Notes: a model not told the origin generated them from the letters alone. A stretch of 64,000 bases of DNA from Halomonas daqiaonensis (GCF_900109725.1 NZ_FOBC01000011.1:1-64000), one strand, 5' to 3'; positions 42,948 through 53,927 are shown, counted from the first letter of the stretch. Numbers and translations are program-made.

Positions 42948-43760
42948 ATGGAAGCATCTCCCAAAATGAAGCACAGCCAAAGCTCGACTTCCGATCTATT
43001 TGCGTCCTTCATTGAAGACTTTTCCTTTAATGTTGCAATCAGTGATGCGGAAAAGAATAGAATATATAAACTTCGTCATGAGGTTTATTGTCAGGAAATC
43101 GGCTATCACCCGCCCGGAACAGCCCCGAAAAACATAGAGATCGATGCTCACGATTCACATTCCATTCATTGTCTGGTTGAGCACCGGAGATCTGGGCTTG
43201 CAGCTGGCTGCCTCAGGCTAGTGTTGCCAGCATCTATGTCTGCAGGAAAGAACCACAGACTTCCTCTTCAAGAATATGGCGAGCAGAGCCTCTCGCATGG
43301 AACCCTCCACCCTGCCAAGCTCCCCTACGATAGCATTTGCGAAATATCGAGATTTGCAATTGCCAGAGCATTTCGTCACAAACCTATAAAGCATGAAACT
43401 CTTGATGTGGACGCCACAATCCATGAGTTCACACCTGAAGAGAAAAAGACGTTCTCCTTGATAATCATTGCATTATTCCTTGCAACCTATGCACTCGTCG
43501 GCCTTATGGACAAGCGTCACGTGTTTGCAATGATGGAACCTAGGCTACCCCGACTCCTGTCGATGTCAGGCTTCCATTTCACGAAAGTCGGGGAGAGTAT
43601 CGAGATGCACGGCACCCGAAACGCTTTCTACATCGATCACCGGAAAGCTGAACAGGAAATGCATGAAGACCTGATGCCACTCTACCAGCATATTCGCAAG
43701 GAGCTTTCATCCCAGCTGGAAGAACTTCCGATAAGTGAAACCTGGGCTTCCTATTCCTGA
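42948..43760 (+). CDS. PEP-CTERM/exosortase-associated acyltransferase-like protein
   Basis: A 270-residue GNAT/FeeM-type protein starting MEASPKMKHSQSSTSDLFAS, with aaggaaggct upstream. Family marks are NRIYKLRHEVYCQEIGYHPP, EIDAHDSHSIHCLVEHRRSG, AAGCLRLVLPAS, ICEISRFAIARAFRHK, and TYALVGLMDKRHVFAMMEPR. The family is related to autoinducer synthases and N-acyl amino acid synthases and is named for its company with exosortase systems, but no exosortase is in the window. It is clearly AT-richer than both neighbours, which suggests horizontal transfer. It follows the GGDEF-EAL gene by 54 bases; its last ten bases overlap the end of the gene on the other strand. Confidence 0.8.
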   Translation: MEASPKMKHSQSSTSDLFASFIEDFSFNVAISDAEKNRIYKLRHEVYCQEIGYHPPGTAPKNIEIDAHDSHSIHCLVEHRRSGLAAGCLRLVLPASMSAGKNHRLPLQEYGEQSLSHGTLHPAKLPYDSICEISRFAIARAFRHKPIKHETLDVDATIHEFTPEEKKTFSLIIIALFLATYALVGLMDKRHVFAMMEPRLPRLLSMSGFHFTKVGESIEMHGTRNAFYIDHRKAEQEMHEDLMPLYQHIRKELSSQLEELPISETWASYS

Positions 43761-44872
43761 AGGGAATAAAGCTTTGGTCCGGGATGGAGCCTGTCCGGCC
43801 AGTCCAGCAGCATGATGGCCAGCACGTTACGGTGCTCTCCGCTGGCAAGATCAATGCGTCCCCGCTCTGACGGCACCATCCTCGCCTCGGGGTCATAAGC
43901 CGCGACCAGCGCATCCCGCAGGCGCATAACCGCCGGATGATCCTCCTCCCCGGCCAGCAGGAAACTGATCCCCACCTCCGTGTAGATGTCTTCCTTGGTA
44001 TCCGCGAGGATGCGATCCAGGCTGGCGGTGAACTCGTCCAGCACCCAGCGGAACTCTTCGGCTGCCACCGGCTGCTGGTAGTAGTCGCTGGCGGCGATCA
44101 CGAAATGGGTCATGCCGTAGATCTTGTTGCGGTACTCGGCCGTGGAGAGCCTCGGATCGCGCTGCGGCGGGTACTGTTCCCGGAAGGCCGTGATGACCTC
44201 TTCTCGCAGGTCGGTGACGCCCAGATCCTCGAGGTAATACACCAGGTTGGCCACCTGGGCGGCATAGATCGCCATCACCTCGGGATCGAGCAGGAAGGTG
44301 CGAAAATCGACGCTTGCCAGGTACTCCAGCACTCGGTCATGGCCGGGGAGGTCGGTCTCGTTCAGCAAGCCATGGTACTTCGCCTGGGTCAGGTCGAAGG
44401 CCAGGCCGTTCGCATAGGCGATCTCTCCCCACTCGGCAAGCATCTGCTTGCGGCGACGCTGTTTCTCGCTGTTGACCGGATAGGCCGCCACCTTCTCTCG
44501 GGCCCGACGCTCAGCATGCCCCGGCGTTGCCAATGCCTCGATCTCATCGCGAACCCTATCCACAAGGCGGCGACCATACTCATGGTTGAGGGGCAGATAG
44601 CGGGCGTCTCCGGTCACCCGGTAGAGTCGCTGGGCGTAATGGCGTTGCTTGCTCGGGGGCAGATCCGGCAGCGCCTGCTCATAACGCTCGCGAATCGCCT
44701 CGGCCACTACCGCATGGCCCAGCCCCTGCTCCTGTTGCTGGAGGTCCCGTTGCTGAAGGTCCTGGGGCAGCGAGGCACAGCCGGCCATCGACAGCACCGC
44801 CACCAGCAGCCCGCTCAGAAGCGTAGGGAGTGTCGGGGCCGCCCTCCTTCGCCCCATCAGGGATATGTTCAT
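43751..44872 (-). CDS. DUF3541 family lipoprotein
   Basis: A 373-residue protein with an N-terminal lipoprotein signal (LLSGLLVAVLSMAGCASLPQ; lipobox MAGC). The mature part is helical: YGRRLVDRVRDEIEALATPG, LAEWGEIAYANGLAFDLTQA, GLLNETDLPGHDRVLEYLA, and IYGMTHFVIAASDYYQQPVA, and it ends with LDWPDRLHPGPKLYSL. This agrees with DUF3541, which has no known function. Its ATG overlaps the stop of the TRIC-family gene (ATGA), so both form an operon. The 3' end overlaps the acyltransferase gene convergently by ten bases. Confidence 0.82.
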   Translation of the reverse strand: MNISLMGRRRAAPTLPTLLSGLLVAVLSMAGCASLPQDLQQRDLQQQEQGLGHAVVAEAIRERYEQALPDLPPSKQRHYAQRLYRVTGDARYLPLNHEYGRRLVDRVRDEIEALATPGHAERRAREKVAAYPVNSEKQRRRKQMLAEWGEIAYANGLAFDLTQAKYHGLLNETDLPGHDRVLEYLASVDFRTFLLDPEVMAIYAAQVANLVYYLEDLGVTDLREEVITAFREQYPPQRDPRLSTAEYRNKIYGMTHFVIAASDYYQQPVAAEEFRWVLDEFTASLDRILADTKEDIYTEVGISFLLAGEEDHPAVMRLRDALVAAYDPEARMVPSERGRIDLASGEHRNVLAIMLLDWPDRLHPGPKLYSLQE

Positions 44873-45621
44873 TTCGCCTTTCCTCCTCGCCTGGTTCGGC
44901 CCGGCGGAATCAGCCTGACCCTGACCTTGGTTCGCCGAGGGGATGTCACCGTCGTCCTCTCCGACCCGTCCTGTTCAAGGTTCTGAGGTGTCGCTGGCGG
45001 CTGCACCACCACCCAGGCAAACACCGGCAGCGACAGGTGCCAATGGATCGCCGAGAGTCGCAACCCCAGGGTGACCACCAGTCCTGAAGCAATCGAGACG
45101 GCCAGGGGCACGGCGAGTGCCTCCAGGCCCACGAAGACCACGCCACCGGCAATCGAGGCGGTGGCATAGACCTCCTGCCTGAGCACCATGGGCATCCGAC
45201 GCGCCAGCACATCGCGGACCATGCCACCGGCCACCCCGGTCAAGAGCCCCATCAGTACCGCCACCACGCCCGGCGCCTCCAGCATCAGTGCCTTGTGAGC
45301 CCCGATCACCGTGAACAGCGCCAGGCCGAAGGCGTCCGCCACCGGCAGGAAGCCTCGCGAGAGGCGATGGATATAATGGAAGCTGAGCATCGACAGCCCC
45401 ACCGTGGCGAGGATCACCCAGAGGTAGGTAGGGTCCGTCACCCAGAACACCGGGCGCACGCCCAGCACCAGGTCGCGCAGGGTACCGCCACCGATCCCGG
45501 TCACCGCCGCCAGCACCAGCATGCCGAAGGGATCCATCCTCGAGCGGCAGGCGAGCATCACGCCCGAGAGGGCGAAGACGATCACCCCCGCTATGTCCAG
45601 CCAGTAGACCACGCCCGTCAC
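44869..45621 (-). CDS. TRIC cation channel family protein (YicG/YadS-like)
   Basis: A 250-residue protein with a GTG start supported by gggagagacgaa. Seven hydrophobic segments form two repeats with glycine signatures: VIVFALSGVMLACRSRMDPF with GIGGGTLRDLVLG, and AFGLALFTVIGAHKAL with GVAGGMVRDVLARRMPMVLR. These are the inverted repeats of the prokaryotic TRIC (UPF0126) family, which forms trimeric cation channels. The last 40 residues are a hydrophilic, basic tail (TSPRRTKVRVRLIPPGRTRR) that is unusual for the family. The stop overlaps the next start by four bases. Confidence 0.9.
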   Translation of the reverse strand: MTGVVYWLDIAGVIVFALSGVMLACRSRMDPFGMLVLAAVTGIGGGTLRDLVLGVRPVFWVTDPTYLWVILATVGLSMLSFHYIHRLSRGFLPVADAFGLALFTVIGAHKALMLEAPGVVAVLMGLLTGVAGGMVRDVLARRMPMVLRQEVYATASIAGGVVFVGLEALAVPLAVSIASGLVVTLGLRLSAIHWHLSLPVFAWVVVQPPATPQNLEQDGSERTTVTSPRRTKVRVRLIPPGRTRRGGKAK

Positions 45622-45735
45622 TTCGTCTCTCCCTTGTCAGCTGGCCTGAAGAATAGGGTATCGGGCGGCTGAATCGATCTCGGCGCATCCGGCCTGCTGC
45701 CTGGCAGGCTGGAACCATGCACGGATGAGGCCACC

Positions 45736-47115
45736 TCAACCCCGCTGAAAAGGGTAGACGGCGCCGATGGCCAGGATTCCCGTCAGCTCGTCCAGCGCCA
45801 CCAGGCTCTCCTCGGCCAGCTGCGGGTCGGCCAGGTCCTTCGGGGCCAGGCGATCACGATAGTGACGCTCGACCCAGGTGGTCAGTTCACCGTGCAGCGC
45901 CTCGGTGAGCAGGACGCGCCCGGAGAGGGACGCACGCTCGGCCGCAGAGAGTACCACCCGCAGCCGCAGGCAGGCGGGCCCGCCGCCATTGCGCATGCTC
46001 TGCTTGACGTCCTTGACCACCACCTCGGCGATCGGATTGTGGCCGGCCAGCAGATGATCCTGGATGGTGCGCCACACGCTCTCGCGTTCCTGGCACTCCC
46101 CGGGCACCACCAGCGTCATGCTGCCATCCGGGTTGGAGAGCAGTTGGGAATTGAAAAGGTAGGAAGCCACGGCGTCCTCGAGACTGACCGCCTCCTCGAG
46201 AATCCGTATCGGGATCAGTGGCGTGGCCATCTTCGCCCTCAGCTCGTCCAAGGTGGCCTGCTCGTCGAGGAAGGCCCGCTCGTGGTAGAGCAGCACCGGA
46301 CCGTTGCCCACGCTGATGACGTCATTATGGAAGACGCCGGCATCGATGGCCTCGGGGTGCTGCTGAGCGAACACCCGTTGGGACTCCGTGAGGCCATGTT
46401 GGCGGGCAATCGCCTGGCTCGCTTCCAGGGTCTGGCGCGCCGGGTAGCGCCGGGACACCACATCCTCCTCCGCTCCCGCACCCGAAGCCGCCCGACCATA
46501 GACGAACAGATGCACGCCGGGCTCGCCGTGGTCACCGGCGAGGCGGGTATGGTTGGCCGCGCCCTCGTCGGAGAAGGCCGGGGTCGCCGGCAATACCGGA
46601 TGGTGGGCGAAGCGCGCCTCGTCGCGGAAGATCGCCGTCAGCACCCGGGAGGTGGTCGCCGGCTCCAGGAAGCGGTGGAAGCTCGACTGCAGGTTGGCCG
46701 CGGTAAAGTGTACCCGGCCATCCGGGGCGTCCACGGAGGGCGTCACCGTAGCGGCATTGGCGGTCCACATGCTCGAGGCCGAGCAGACCGCGCGCAGGAG
46801 CTGCGGGGCCTCGCCCGCCGTCCGGGCCAGCACCTGCGCATCGCTGCCGGTGAAGCCGAGCTGGCGAAGTGCCCACAGATCGGGGCGCTGCTGGGGCGGC
46901 AGCACGCCCTGGGCGTAGCCGGCTTCCATCAGTGCCTTCATCTTGCCCAGGCCCTGCAGCGCGGCCTCGCGGGGATTGGCCTCCAGGCCACCGTGGGTCA
47001 TGGAGGCGACATTGCCCAGGGCCAGGCCGGCGTAGTTATGGGTCGGGCCGACCAGGCCGTCGAAGTTGACCTCGAGAACGTTGACCTCGCTCCCGTCCGG
47101 GGCCGACTGGCTCAT
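45736..47115 (-). CDS. astB: N-succinylarginine dihydrolase
   Basis: A 459-residue protein of the AST pathway that converts N2-succinylarginine to N2-succinylornithine, CO2 and two NH3. Diagnostic stretches are [20 protein letters not shown] at the N-terminus, [19 protein letters not shown], the [17 protein letters not shown] segment, and the catalytic-Cys region [18 protein letters not shown] near residue 370. The length matches E. coli AstB. The start overlaps the stop of astD (ATGA), so it is the last gene of the ast operon here; a GC hairpin follows near 45690. No astE follows. Confidence 0.95.
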   Translation of the reverse strand: MSQSAPDGSEVNVLEVNFDGLVGPTHNYAGLALGNVASMTHGGLEANPREAALQGLGKMKALMEAGYAQGVLPPQQRPDLWALRQLGFTGSDAQVLARTAGEAPQLLRAVCSASSMWTANAATVTPSVDAPDGRVHFTAANLQSSFHRFLEPATTSRVLTAIFRDEARFAHHPVLPATPAFSDEGAANHTRLAGDHGEPGVHLFVYGRAASGAGAEEDVVSRRYPARQTLEASQAIARQHGLTESQRVFAQQHPEAIDAGVFHNDVISVGNGPVLLYHERAFLDEQATLDELRAKMATPLIPIRILEEAVSLEDAVASYLFNSQLLSNPDGSMTLVVPGECQERESVWRTIQDHLLAGHNPIAEVVVKDVKQSMRNGGGPACLRLRVVLSAAERASLSGRVLLTEALHGELTTWVERHYRDRLAPKDLADPQLAEESLVALDELTGILAIGAVYPFQRG

Positions 47116-48581
47116 AGCGTCACTCCTGGCGGCAGAGTCTCGGGCAGGACCAGCGCCTCGCTCTCCATGGAGGCGACCGGGTAGGCGCAGTAGTCGGCAG
47201 CATAATAGGCGCTCGGGCGATGGTTGCCGCTCTCGCCCACGCCGCCGAAGGGTGCGTCGCCGGAGGCGCCGGTGGTCTGACGATTCCAGTTGACGATACC
47301 GGCGCGGATGCGCAGCAGGAAGTCGTCCCAGTCATGTCGCTCGCCGCCAATCAGCCCAGCGGAGAGCCCATAGCGGGTGTCGTTGGCCAGGGCGAGCGCC
47401 TCGTCCCAGTCACGGTAGCGATGCACCTTGAGCAGCGGACCGAAGTGTTCCTCGTCGGGCACCGCCAGGCCGGTGACGTCGATCAGTGCCGGGCTGAGCA
47501 GGCTGGTGCCGGGCTCGATGCGCGCCATGCGTGCCAGCACGGTGCCACCCAGCGCCTCGAGGTCGTCCTGGGCCTCGAGCAGGCCATCGGCGGCCGCCAC
47601 GCTCACCAGGCCGGCATAGAAGGGTGCGGGGTCGCTGAACTGGCCGGCCACCCGCAGCCGCGAGATGGCCTCGACCAGGGCATCCAGCAGGTGGTCCCCC
47701 ACCTGGCCCTCGGGGACGATCAGGCGCCGGGCACAGGTGCAGCGCTGGCCACCGGAGAGGAAGGCCGACTGCAGGATGCTCAGCACGGCCGCCTCCTGGT
47801 CGGGAACGTCCTTCACCACCAGCGGGTTGTTGCCGCCCAGTTCCAGGGCCAGGATCTTGTCCAGCTGCTCGGCGAACTGGCGATGCAGGATGCCACCCAC
47901 CCGGGCGCTGCCGGTGAACAGCAGGCCATCGATGCCGGGGTTCGACGAGAGCGCCTGGCCGGTTCCGGCCGCGCCCTGCACCAGGTTGATCACCCCATTC
48001 GGCAGCCCCGCTTCCTGCCAGCACTGCAGGGTAAGATCAGCGGTCAGCGGGGTCTGCTCGCTGGGCTTGAACACCACGCAGTTGCCTGCCAGCAGCGCCG
48101 GCACGATGTGGCCGTTGGGCAGGTGGCCGGGGAAGTTGTAGGGGCCGTAGACCGCCATCACCCCGTGCGGGCGATGGCGCAGAACGGCGGTGGTATCTCC
48201 CAGGTCGCGGCTGCGCTCGCCGGTGCGCTCCTGGTAGGCGCTGATCGAGATCGCCACCTTGCCGATCATCGCACCAACTTCCGTGCGGGCCTCCCAGAGA
48301 GGCTTGCCGGTCTCCTGGGCGATGGCCGTTGCCAGATCCTCGCGGTGACGCTCCAGCACCTCGCGGAAGCGCTCCACCAGCGCCTGGCGCTCGTTGAAGG
48401 CAGTGCGCGCCCAGGCCGGGAAGGCGCCACGGGCGGCCGCCACTGCGGCGTCGACCTGGGCGTCGGCAGCGGCGGCGCCCTCCCAGAGGCGTTCGTCAGA
48501 GACCGAGTCATGCTTGGTGAAGGTCTCGCCCTCGCCCGCCTGCCAGGCGCCACCGATCAGCAGCTGTCGTCTTGCCCTCAT
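47112..48581 (-). CDS. astD: Succinylglutamate semialdehyde dehydrogenase
   Basis: An aldehyde dehydrogenase of 489 residues starting [20 protein letters not shown], with aggagg seven bases upstream. Core motifs are [20 protein letters not shown] (substrate and NAD region), [11 protein letters not shown], the catalytic Glu in [12 protein letters not shown], and the catalytic Cys in [14 protein letters not shown]. It oxidises N-succinylglutamate 5-semialdehyde to N-succinylglutamate with NAD+ in arginine catabolism. The start touches the stop of the preceding acyltransferase gene (TGATG) and its stop overlaps the astB start. Intact. Confidence 0.95.
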   Translation of the reverse strand: MRARRQLLIGGAWQAGEGETFTKHDSVSDERLWEGAAAADAQVDAAVAAARGAFPAWARTAFNERQALVERFREVLERHREDLATAIAQETGKPLWEARTEVGAMIGKVAISISAYQERTGERSRDLGDTTAVLRHRPHGVMAVYGPYNFPGHLPNGHIVPALLAGNCVVFKPSEQTPLTADLTLQCWQEAGLPNGVINLVQGAAGTGQALSSNPGIDGLLFTGSARVGGILHRQFAEQLDKILALELGGNNPLVVKDVPDQEAAVLSILQSAFLSGGQRCTCARRLIVPEGQVGDHLLDALVEAISRLRVAGQFSDPAPFYAGLVSVAAADGLLEAQDDLEALGGTVLARMARIEPGTSLLSPALIDVTGLAVPDEEHFGPLLKVHRYRDWDEALALANDTRYGLSAGLIGGERHDWDDFLLRIRAGIVNWNRQTTGASGDAPFGGVGESGNHRPSAYYAADYCAYPVASMESEALVLPETLPPGVTL

Positions 48582-49627
48582 CACGCTTCCTCCTCGGTAT
48601 CCAGTATGCGCAAGGTATCGCCGGAGGCGACCTCCAGCAGACGCGCCTCGGCCTCGTCGAGCGTGACCACGCCCTCGGCGTCGGGCCCTCGCCCCAGCCA
48701 GGCGGCACGGAAGCCGGCCATCCCGGTGGTGGCCGCCATCCAGCGCGGCCGCGGCGAGTGCTCAAGCGTGCCGGCCTTGACCTCTATCCGACAGTGCCGC
48801 GACAGCCGCACGCCGCGCACATCGTCGATATAGGCCTCCACGGTGGGGCCGCCGTCGAAGATGTCGATGAAGCCTTCCCAGCGCAGGCCCTCCTTCTTGA
48901 GCATGGCCAGCGCCGGGCGGGTGTGCTCATGGACCTGGCCGATGCAGGCGCGTGCCGCCTCGCTGAGGAAGGGGGTGTAGATCGGGAACTTGGGCATCAG
49001 CTCGCCGATGAAGCTCTTCTGGCCAAGCCCGGTGAGCTTGTCCGCCTCGGCGAAGTCGAGCGGGAAGAAGTGGCTGCCCAGGCACTCCCAGAAGGGACTC
49101 CTGCCGTGCTCGTCGAAGACGCCGCGCATCTCGGCGAGCACTTTGTCGGGGAAACGGTCGCGGAACTCGGCCAGGAACAGCCAGCGCATCATCGACAGCA
49201 GTGCGCCGTTGCGCTCGTGGCGCCGGTCCGCGCCGCGGTACTCGGGACGCAGGAACAGCGAGGCCACCTCGGCATCGCCGGTATGGTCGGAGCTCAGGAA
49301 GAGGGTATCGATGGTGCGGTGCAGGTCGAGCTGCACCGAGGAGTGGGCCAGGGTCCCCAGACGGTAATGGTAGAAGGGGATCTCGCGCCCCACCTGGCCC
49401 TCGATGGCGCAGCAGCCGGCCAGCCGCCCGTTCGCCTCGTCCTCGAGGACGAAGAAATAGAGCCGCTGGTCCTGCGGCGTGCGCTCCTCGAAGGCGGCCA
49501 CCGTCGAGGCGATCTTGGCCGCCAGGAAGTCGCGGTTGTCGGGCAGCGAGGTGAAGCCCACTCCGGTCTCCCGGGCCAGGGCCTGCAACTCGTCCAGGTC
49601 GCCTTCGGCGATCGCTCGAATGCGCAT
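48581..49627 (-). CDS. aruG: Arginine/ornithine N-succinyltransferase, second (beta) subunit
   Basis: A 348-residue AstA-family acyltransferase starting MRIRAIAEGDLDELQALARE, with ggag upstream. Family marks are TGVGFTSLPDNRDFLAAKIA, EIPFYHYRLGTLAHSSVQLD, LFLRPEYRGADRRHERNGAL, FWECLGSHFFPLDFAEADKL, and IDIFDGGPTVEAYIDDVRGV. The family has a single-subunit form (E. coli AstA) and a two-subunit form (Pseudomonas AruF/AruG); two adjacent paralogous genes here indicate the latter. It uses succinyl-CoA to succinylate arginine, the first step of the pathway. Its start touches the stop of the alpha gene. Confidence 0.9.
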   Translation of the reverse strand: MRIRAIAEGDLDELQALARETGVGFTSLPDNRDFLAAKIASTVAAFEERTPQDQRLYFFVLEDEANGRLAGCCAIEGQVGREIPFYHYRLGTLAHSSVQLDLHRTIDTLFLSSDHTGDAEVASLFLRPEYRGADRRHERNGALLSMMRWLFLAEFRDRFPDKVLAEMRGVFDEHGRSPFWECLGSHFFPLDFAEADKLTGLGQKSFIGELMPKFPIYTPFLSEAARACIGQVHEHTRPALAMLKKEGLRWEGFIDIFDGGPTVEAYIDDVRGVRLSRHCRIEVKAGTLEHSPRPRWMAATTGMAGFRAAWLGRGPDAEGVVTLDEAEARLLEVASGDTLRILDTEEEA

Positions 49628-50715
49628 CACAGTTCTCCCTCGTCATAGCCGGGATCGTGCTCGTCGACGCTCCCGTCGCCCATACCGGGCAGCGCCAGGG
49701 GAGCGGCCAGCACGGCGCGCCCCTCCTCCACGCCCAGCCGCTCGGCATGCTCCGGGGAGAGCATCAGCTGGCCAGTGGGTGACAGGGCATAGCGAGCCAC
49801 CATGCAGCGGAAGTCGCCGAGGCGCTGGTTGGCGACCATGGCCGGCTCGGCATCGGGCAGCGCCTGGGTGGGTCGGATACGAACCGGGTGCCAGGCGGCC
49901 TTGCGGAAGCTGGCCAGGCGCTCGCGCTCGCCCTTGATCACTGGACCGGCATCGAAGATGTCCACGTGGCGCGAACGCAGGAAGCCTTCGGCCAGCATCT
50001 CGGCCAAGGCCGGTTCGTGGTCGGGATGCTCTCGGCCGATGGCGGCCCGGGCCTGGGGCGTGAGCAGCGCCAGGTAGAGCGGGAACTGCGGCATGACTTC
50101 GGCGATGAAGCTCTTCGAGCGCACCCCGGCCAGGTAGTTGATCTCCTGGTAGTCGCGCACGAAGAAGTGACGCCCCACGCTGTTCCAGAACGGCGATTGA
50201 CCCTGCTCTTCCAGGAAACCGGGAAAGGCCATGGCCAGGATGCCGGCGAAGCGCTCCGGGTACTGGGCGATGAACATCAGACGCGCGCGGCGCAGCAGAC
50301 TCTCGGCGCTGGTGCCCTTGTAGCGGGCATCCAGCGACAGGGCGCAGAGCAGGGTCGCCTCGGAGACCTCGTGGGAAAGCGACAGGATCGGCACCTCGCG
50401 ACGCACGTCGAGCTGCTGGGAGGCATGGATCAGCGTCTCCTGGCGATAGGTGTAGTAGGCCTCGCGGGCGCCAGCCTGGGCACGGATGGTGGCGGTACCC
50501 ACCACCTCGCCGCGCGCCAGGTCCTCGAGCACGAAGGTATAGTGCTCATCGCCGGGTGCCTCGACCTCGGCGGCGAAGGCCTGCCGGGAGCGGGCGATAC
50601 GCTCCTCCAGGCGATCGCGGTGGGCCGGCAGGTTGGTCAGCCGCGGCGTCGCGCTGCCGGCCAGCCGCTCCAGGGCAGGCAGGTCCGCCGGGTGGACGGG
50701 GCGTATGACCAGCAT
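49627..50715 (-). CDS. aruF: Arginine/ornithine N-succinyltransferase, first (alpha) subunit
   Basis: A 362-residue paralogue of the following gene, starting MLVIRPVHPADLPALERLAG after a ggag site. It shares the framework TRLTNLPAHRDRLEERIARS, AYYTYRQETLIHASQQLDVR, LSLDARYKGTSAESLLRRAR, FWNSVGRHFFVRDYQEINYL, and VDIFDAGPVIKGERERLASF. The acidic tail (GDGSVDEHDPGYDEGEL) is absent from the other subunit. The two proteins should form the mixed AruFG succinyltransferase acting on arginine and ornithine. It is separated from astC by 50 bases on the same strand. Confidence 0.9.
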   Translation of the reverse strand: MLVIRPVHPADLPALERLAGSATPRLTNLPAHRDRLEERIARSRQAFAAEVEAPGDEHYTFVLEDLARGEVVGTATIRAQAGAREAYYTYRQETLIHASQQLDVRREVPILSLSHEVSEATLLCALSLDARYKGTSAESLLRRARLMFIAQYPERFAGILAMAFPGFLEEQGQSPFWNSVGRHFFVRDYQEINYLAGVRSKSFIAEVMPQFPLYLALLTPQARAAIGREHPDHEPALAEMLAEGFLRSRHVDIFDAGPVIKGERERLASFRKAAWHPVRIRPTQALPDAEPAMVANQRLGDFRCMVARYALSPTGQLMLSPEHAERLGVEEGRAVLAAPLALPGMGDGSVDEHDPGYDEGEL

Positions 50716-50765
50716 GGCGGGGTCTCCGGAAGAGGATGAGTCGTCACGCATCGGCGAAGCGGGGC

Positions 50766-52007
<1,242 letters not shown>

Positions 52008-52056
52008 TCAACTATCACTCGGGTCGATGAATACGCAGGTCAACTAACACTCGAGT
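52008..52056. promoter_or_regulatory. Tandem 17-base direct repeat upstream of the ast operon
   Basis: tcaactatcactcgggt (52008-52024) and tcaactaacactcgagt (52040-52056) differ at two positions and are 32 bases apart, three helical turns. They lie 28-76 bases upstream of the astC start. Two in-phase sites in a catabolic promoter suggest binding of a dimeric activator, such as the AraC-type regulator encoded at 52842-53819. No match with the known Pseudomonas ArgR consensus is claimed. Confidence 0.6.
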
Positions 52057-52213
52057 ATAGGGAGGGCTACCGCGGGAAGCTTTCAACAATGGGACGGCGA
52101 GTTGTGTAAAAGGCAGCTGCCAGGCCGTCCCGGGCGTGCCGCAGGATGGGAGAAGCCGAATGGGGTAGGCTGGATGGCCTAGTCTTGAGAGATACGCCGA
52201 CAAGGAGTCCGAC

Positions 52214-52870
52214 ATGTTCAACACCACGGCCTGGAACCGGATCCGCTACGGACTCTACGCCCCGGTCTACGACCTGGTGGCCGAGCGCGCCTTCCGTGGC
52301 GCCCGCCGTACGTCCCTTGGCCAGGTGGCCTGGCAGCCCGGCATGCGGGTACTGCTGGTCGGCGCCGGCACCGGGCTCGATCTGCCCTGGCTGCCGCGGG
52401 ACGTCGAGCTACATGCCAGCGACCTGTCACCCGCCATGGTCAGGCGCCTCGAGCAGCGTGCCGAGACTCAGGGCCGGGATGTCCAGGCCCAAGTCATGGA
52501 TGCCGAGCGCGTCGCCTACCCCGACGACCACTTCGACGTGGTGGTGATGCACCTGATCCTCGCGGTGATGCACGACCCCGCGCGGGGTCTCGCCGAAGCC
52601 CGTCGGGTACTGAAGCCGGATGGCCAACTCTGCGTGATGGACAAGTTCCAGGCCGACGACCACCCGGCCAGCCTGGCTCGACGCGGCCTCAACGCCCTTA
52701 CCTCGGCCATCGCCACCGATATTACCCGCCAGGCCCGGCCGCTGCTGGAGGCGGCCGGCTTCGTCATCGAGCAGGACACGCCGGTGATGATGGGTTCGCT
52801 GGTCCGCGCCCTGCTGGCGCGCCAGCGAGACGATGCGCCCACTACCTCAGCCGCTCCTCGCGGGGCGTGA
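52214..52870 (+). CDS. Class I SAM-dependent methyltransferase
   Basis: A 218-residue Rossmann-fold methyltransferase. Motif I is MRVLLVGAGTGLDLPWLP (about residues 44-61), followed by LHASDLSPAMVRRLEQRAE, YPDDHFDVVVMHLILAVMHD and the post-motif RRVLKPDGQLCVMDKFQADD, in the order of small-molecule or lipid methyltransferases similar to UbiE. The substrate is not identifiable. The last 29 bases overlap the 3' end of the AraC regulator on the other strand. It is divergent from astC, with about 230 bases between the two starts. Confidence 0.88.
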   Translation: MFNTTAWNRIRYGLYAPVYDLVAERAFRGARRTSLGQVAWQPGMRVLLVGAGTGLDLPWLPRDVELHASDLSPAMVRRLEQRAETQGRDVQAQVMDAERVAYPDDHFDVVVMHLILAVMHDPARGLAEARRVLKPDGQLCVMDKFQADDHPASLARRGLNALTSAIATDITRQARPLLEAAGFVIEQDTPVMMGSLVRALLARQRDDAPTTSAAPRGA

Positions 52871-53819
52871 TGCCGAAGTGGTTGCGATAGGCGGTGGAGA
52901 AATGCGCCGCCGAGGAAAAACCGGTCTGCAAGGCGATCTCGCCGGCGGGACAGTCGCTCTCTCGCAGCAGACGACGCGCCCGCTGCAGGCGCAGGTCCAG
53001 GTAATAGCGGCTGGGCACCGCCTGCAGGTACTTCTTGAACAGTCGCTCGAGCTGGCGACGGGAGATGCCCAGATGCTCGGCCAGCTCGTGGGTGCTCAGG
53101 GGCTCCTCGACGTTGGCCTCCATCAGGGCCACCGCCTCGGCCAGGTTCTCGGGCGCATGGCCAAGCCGCGAGCGCAGCGGCACAAGCTGGGGCTCGTCGC
53201 CCATGCGGATACGCTCCAGCACGAAGTGCTCGGAGATGCGCTCGGCCAGCCGGGGACCGTGCTGGCTGCCCACCAAGGTCATCATCATGTCCATGGCGGC
53301 GGTCCCGCCGCCGCAGGTCAGGCGGCCACGGTCGATCTCGAAGAGCTGGCGGGAGAGACGGACACGGGGGAAGGCCTCGGAGAAGGCATCGAAACGCTGC
53401 CAGGGAAGCGTCGCCCGGTAGCCATCCAGCACCCCGGCCCGGGCCAGCACCTCGGTGCCACCACCGACACCTCCCAGTGGCACACCCGCCCCGGCCAGCC
53501 GGCGCAGCCAATCGATCAGGGGAAGGGGGACACTGCCGGAGAGTGGGCCCGGCGCGCATACCAGCAGCAGGTCCAGGGGATCATCCACCTCGCCGAGGCT
53601 GGCCTGGGGCATCAGCACCTGATGGGAGGCACTGGCCACGGGGCCGACAACAGTGGCTAGGGTAGTGAGCCGATAGAGAGAACGTCCCTCGAGGCGGTTG
53701 GCCACCGCCAGGGGCTCGGTGGCACAGGCCTGGGCCAGCAACGAGAAACCCGGCAGCACCACGATACCCACATGCCGCGTCAGTGACGTCGTATGAAGAG
53801 AAACGTTGGGCTCGGGCAT
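52842..53819 (-). CDS. GlxA/ArgR-type AraC family regulator
   Basis: A 325-residue protein starting MPEPNVSLHTTSLTRHVGIV. Residues about 15-190 form a DJ-1/PfpI (amidase-like) ligand domain (VLPGFSLLAQACATEPLAVA, LLLVCAPGPL, LTCGGGTAAMDMMMTLVG). Residues about 225-325 form an AraC DNA-binding domain (LSTHELAEHLGISRRQLERL, then AGEIALQTGFSSAAHFSTAY and HFGITPREERLR). In Pseudomonas the arginine regulator ArgR is of this type and activates the aru genes; the present gene lies close to the ast operon, so the same role is likely. It converges with the methyltransferase gene. Confidence 0.85.
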   Translation of the reverse strand: MPEPNVSLHTTSLTRHVGIVVLPGFSLLAQACATEPLAVANRLEGRSLYRLTTLATVVGPVASASHQVLMPQASLGEVDDPLDLLLVCAPGPLSGSVPLPLIDWLRRLAGAGVPLGGVGGGTEVLARAGVLDGYRATLPWQRFDAFSEAFPRVRLSRQLFEIDRGRLTCGGGTAAMDMMMTLVGSQHGPRLAERISEHFVLERIRMGDEPQLVPLRSRLGHAPENLAEAVALMEANVEEPLSTHELAEHLGISRRQLERLFKKYLQAVPSRYYLDLRLQRARRLLRESDCPAGEIALQTGFSSAAHFSTAYRNHFGITPREERLR

Positions 53820-53927
53820 GCGGGTGTGACCTTGGATCGGTGCCGGGGGCACTGGGAGGTCCCCCATCCTACCCAAGGTCGTGCGAATCCACAGCCCCGC
53901 CGCGAGGACAGGGCAATGGCGGGCAGC

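Noticed and set aside
43580..43914. Minus-strand open frame overlapping the acyltransferase end
   Set aside because: It lies in another frame of the DUF3541 gene and the acyltransferase; it lacks a ribosome site and any family similarity.
45690..45715. Terminator of the ast operon
   Set aside because: GCCTGC/GCAGGC can form a hairpin, but no T-run follows on the minus strand, so it is not listed as a terminator.
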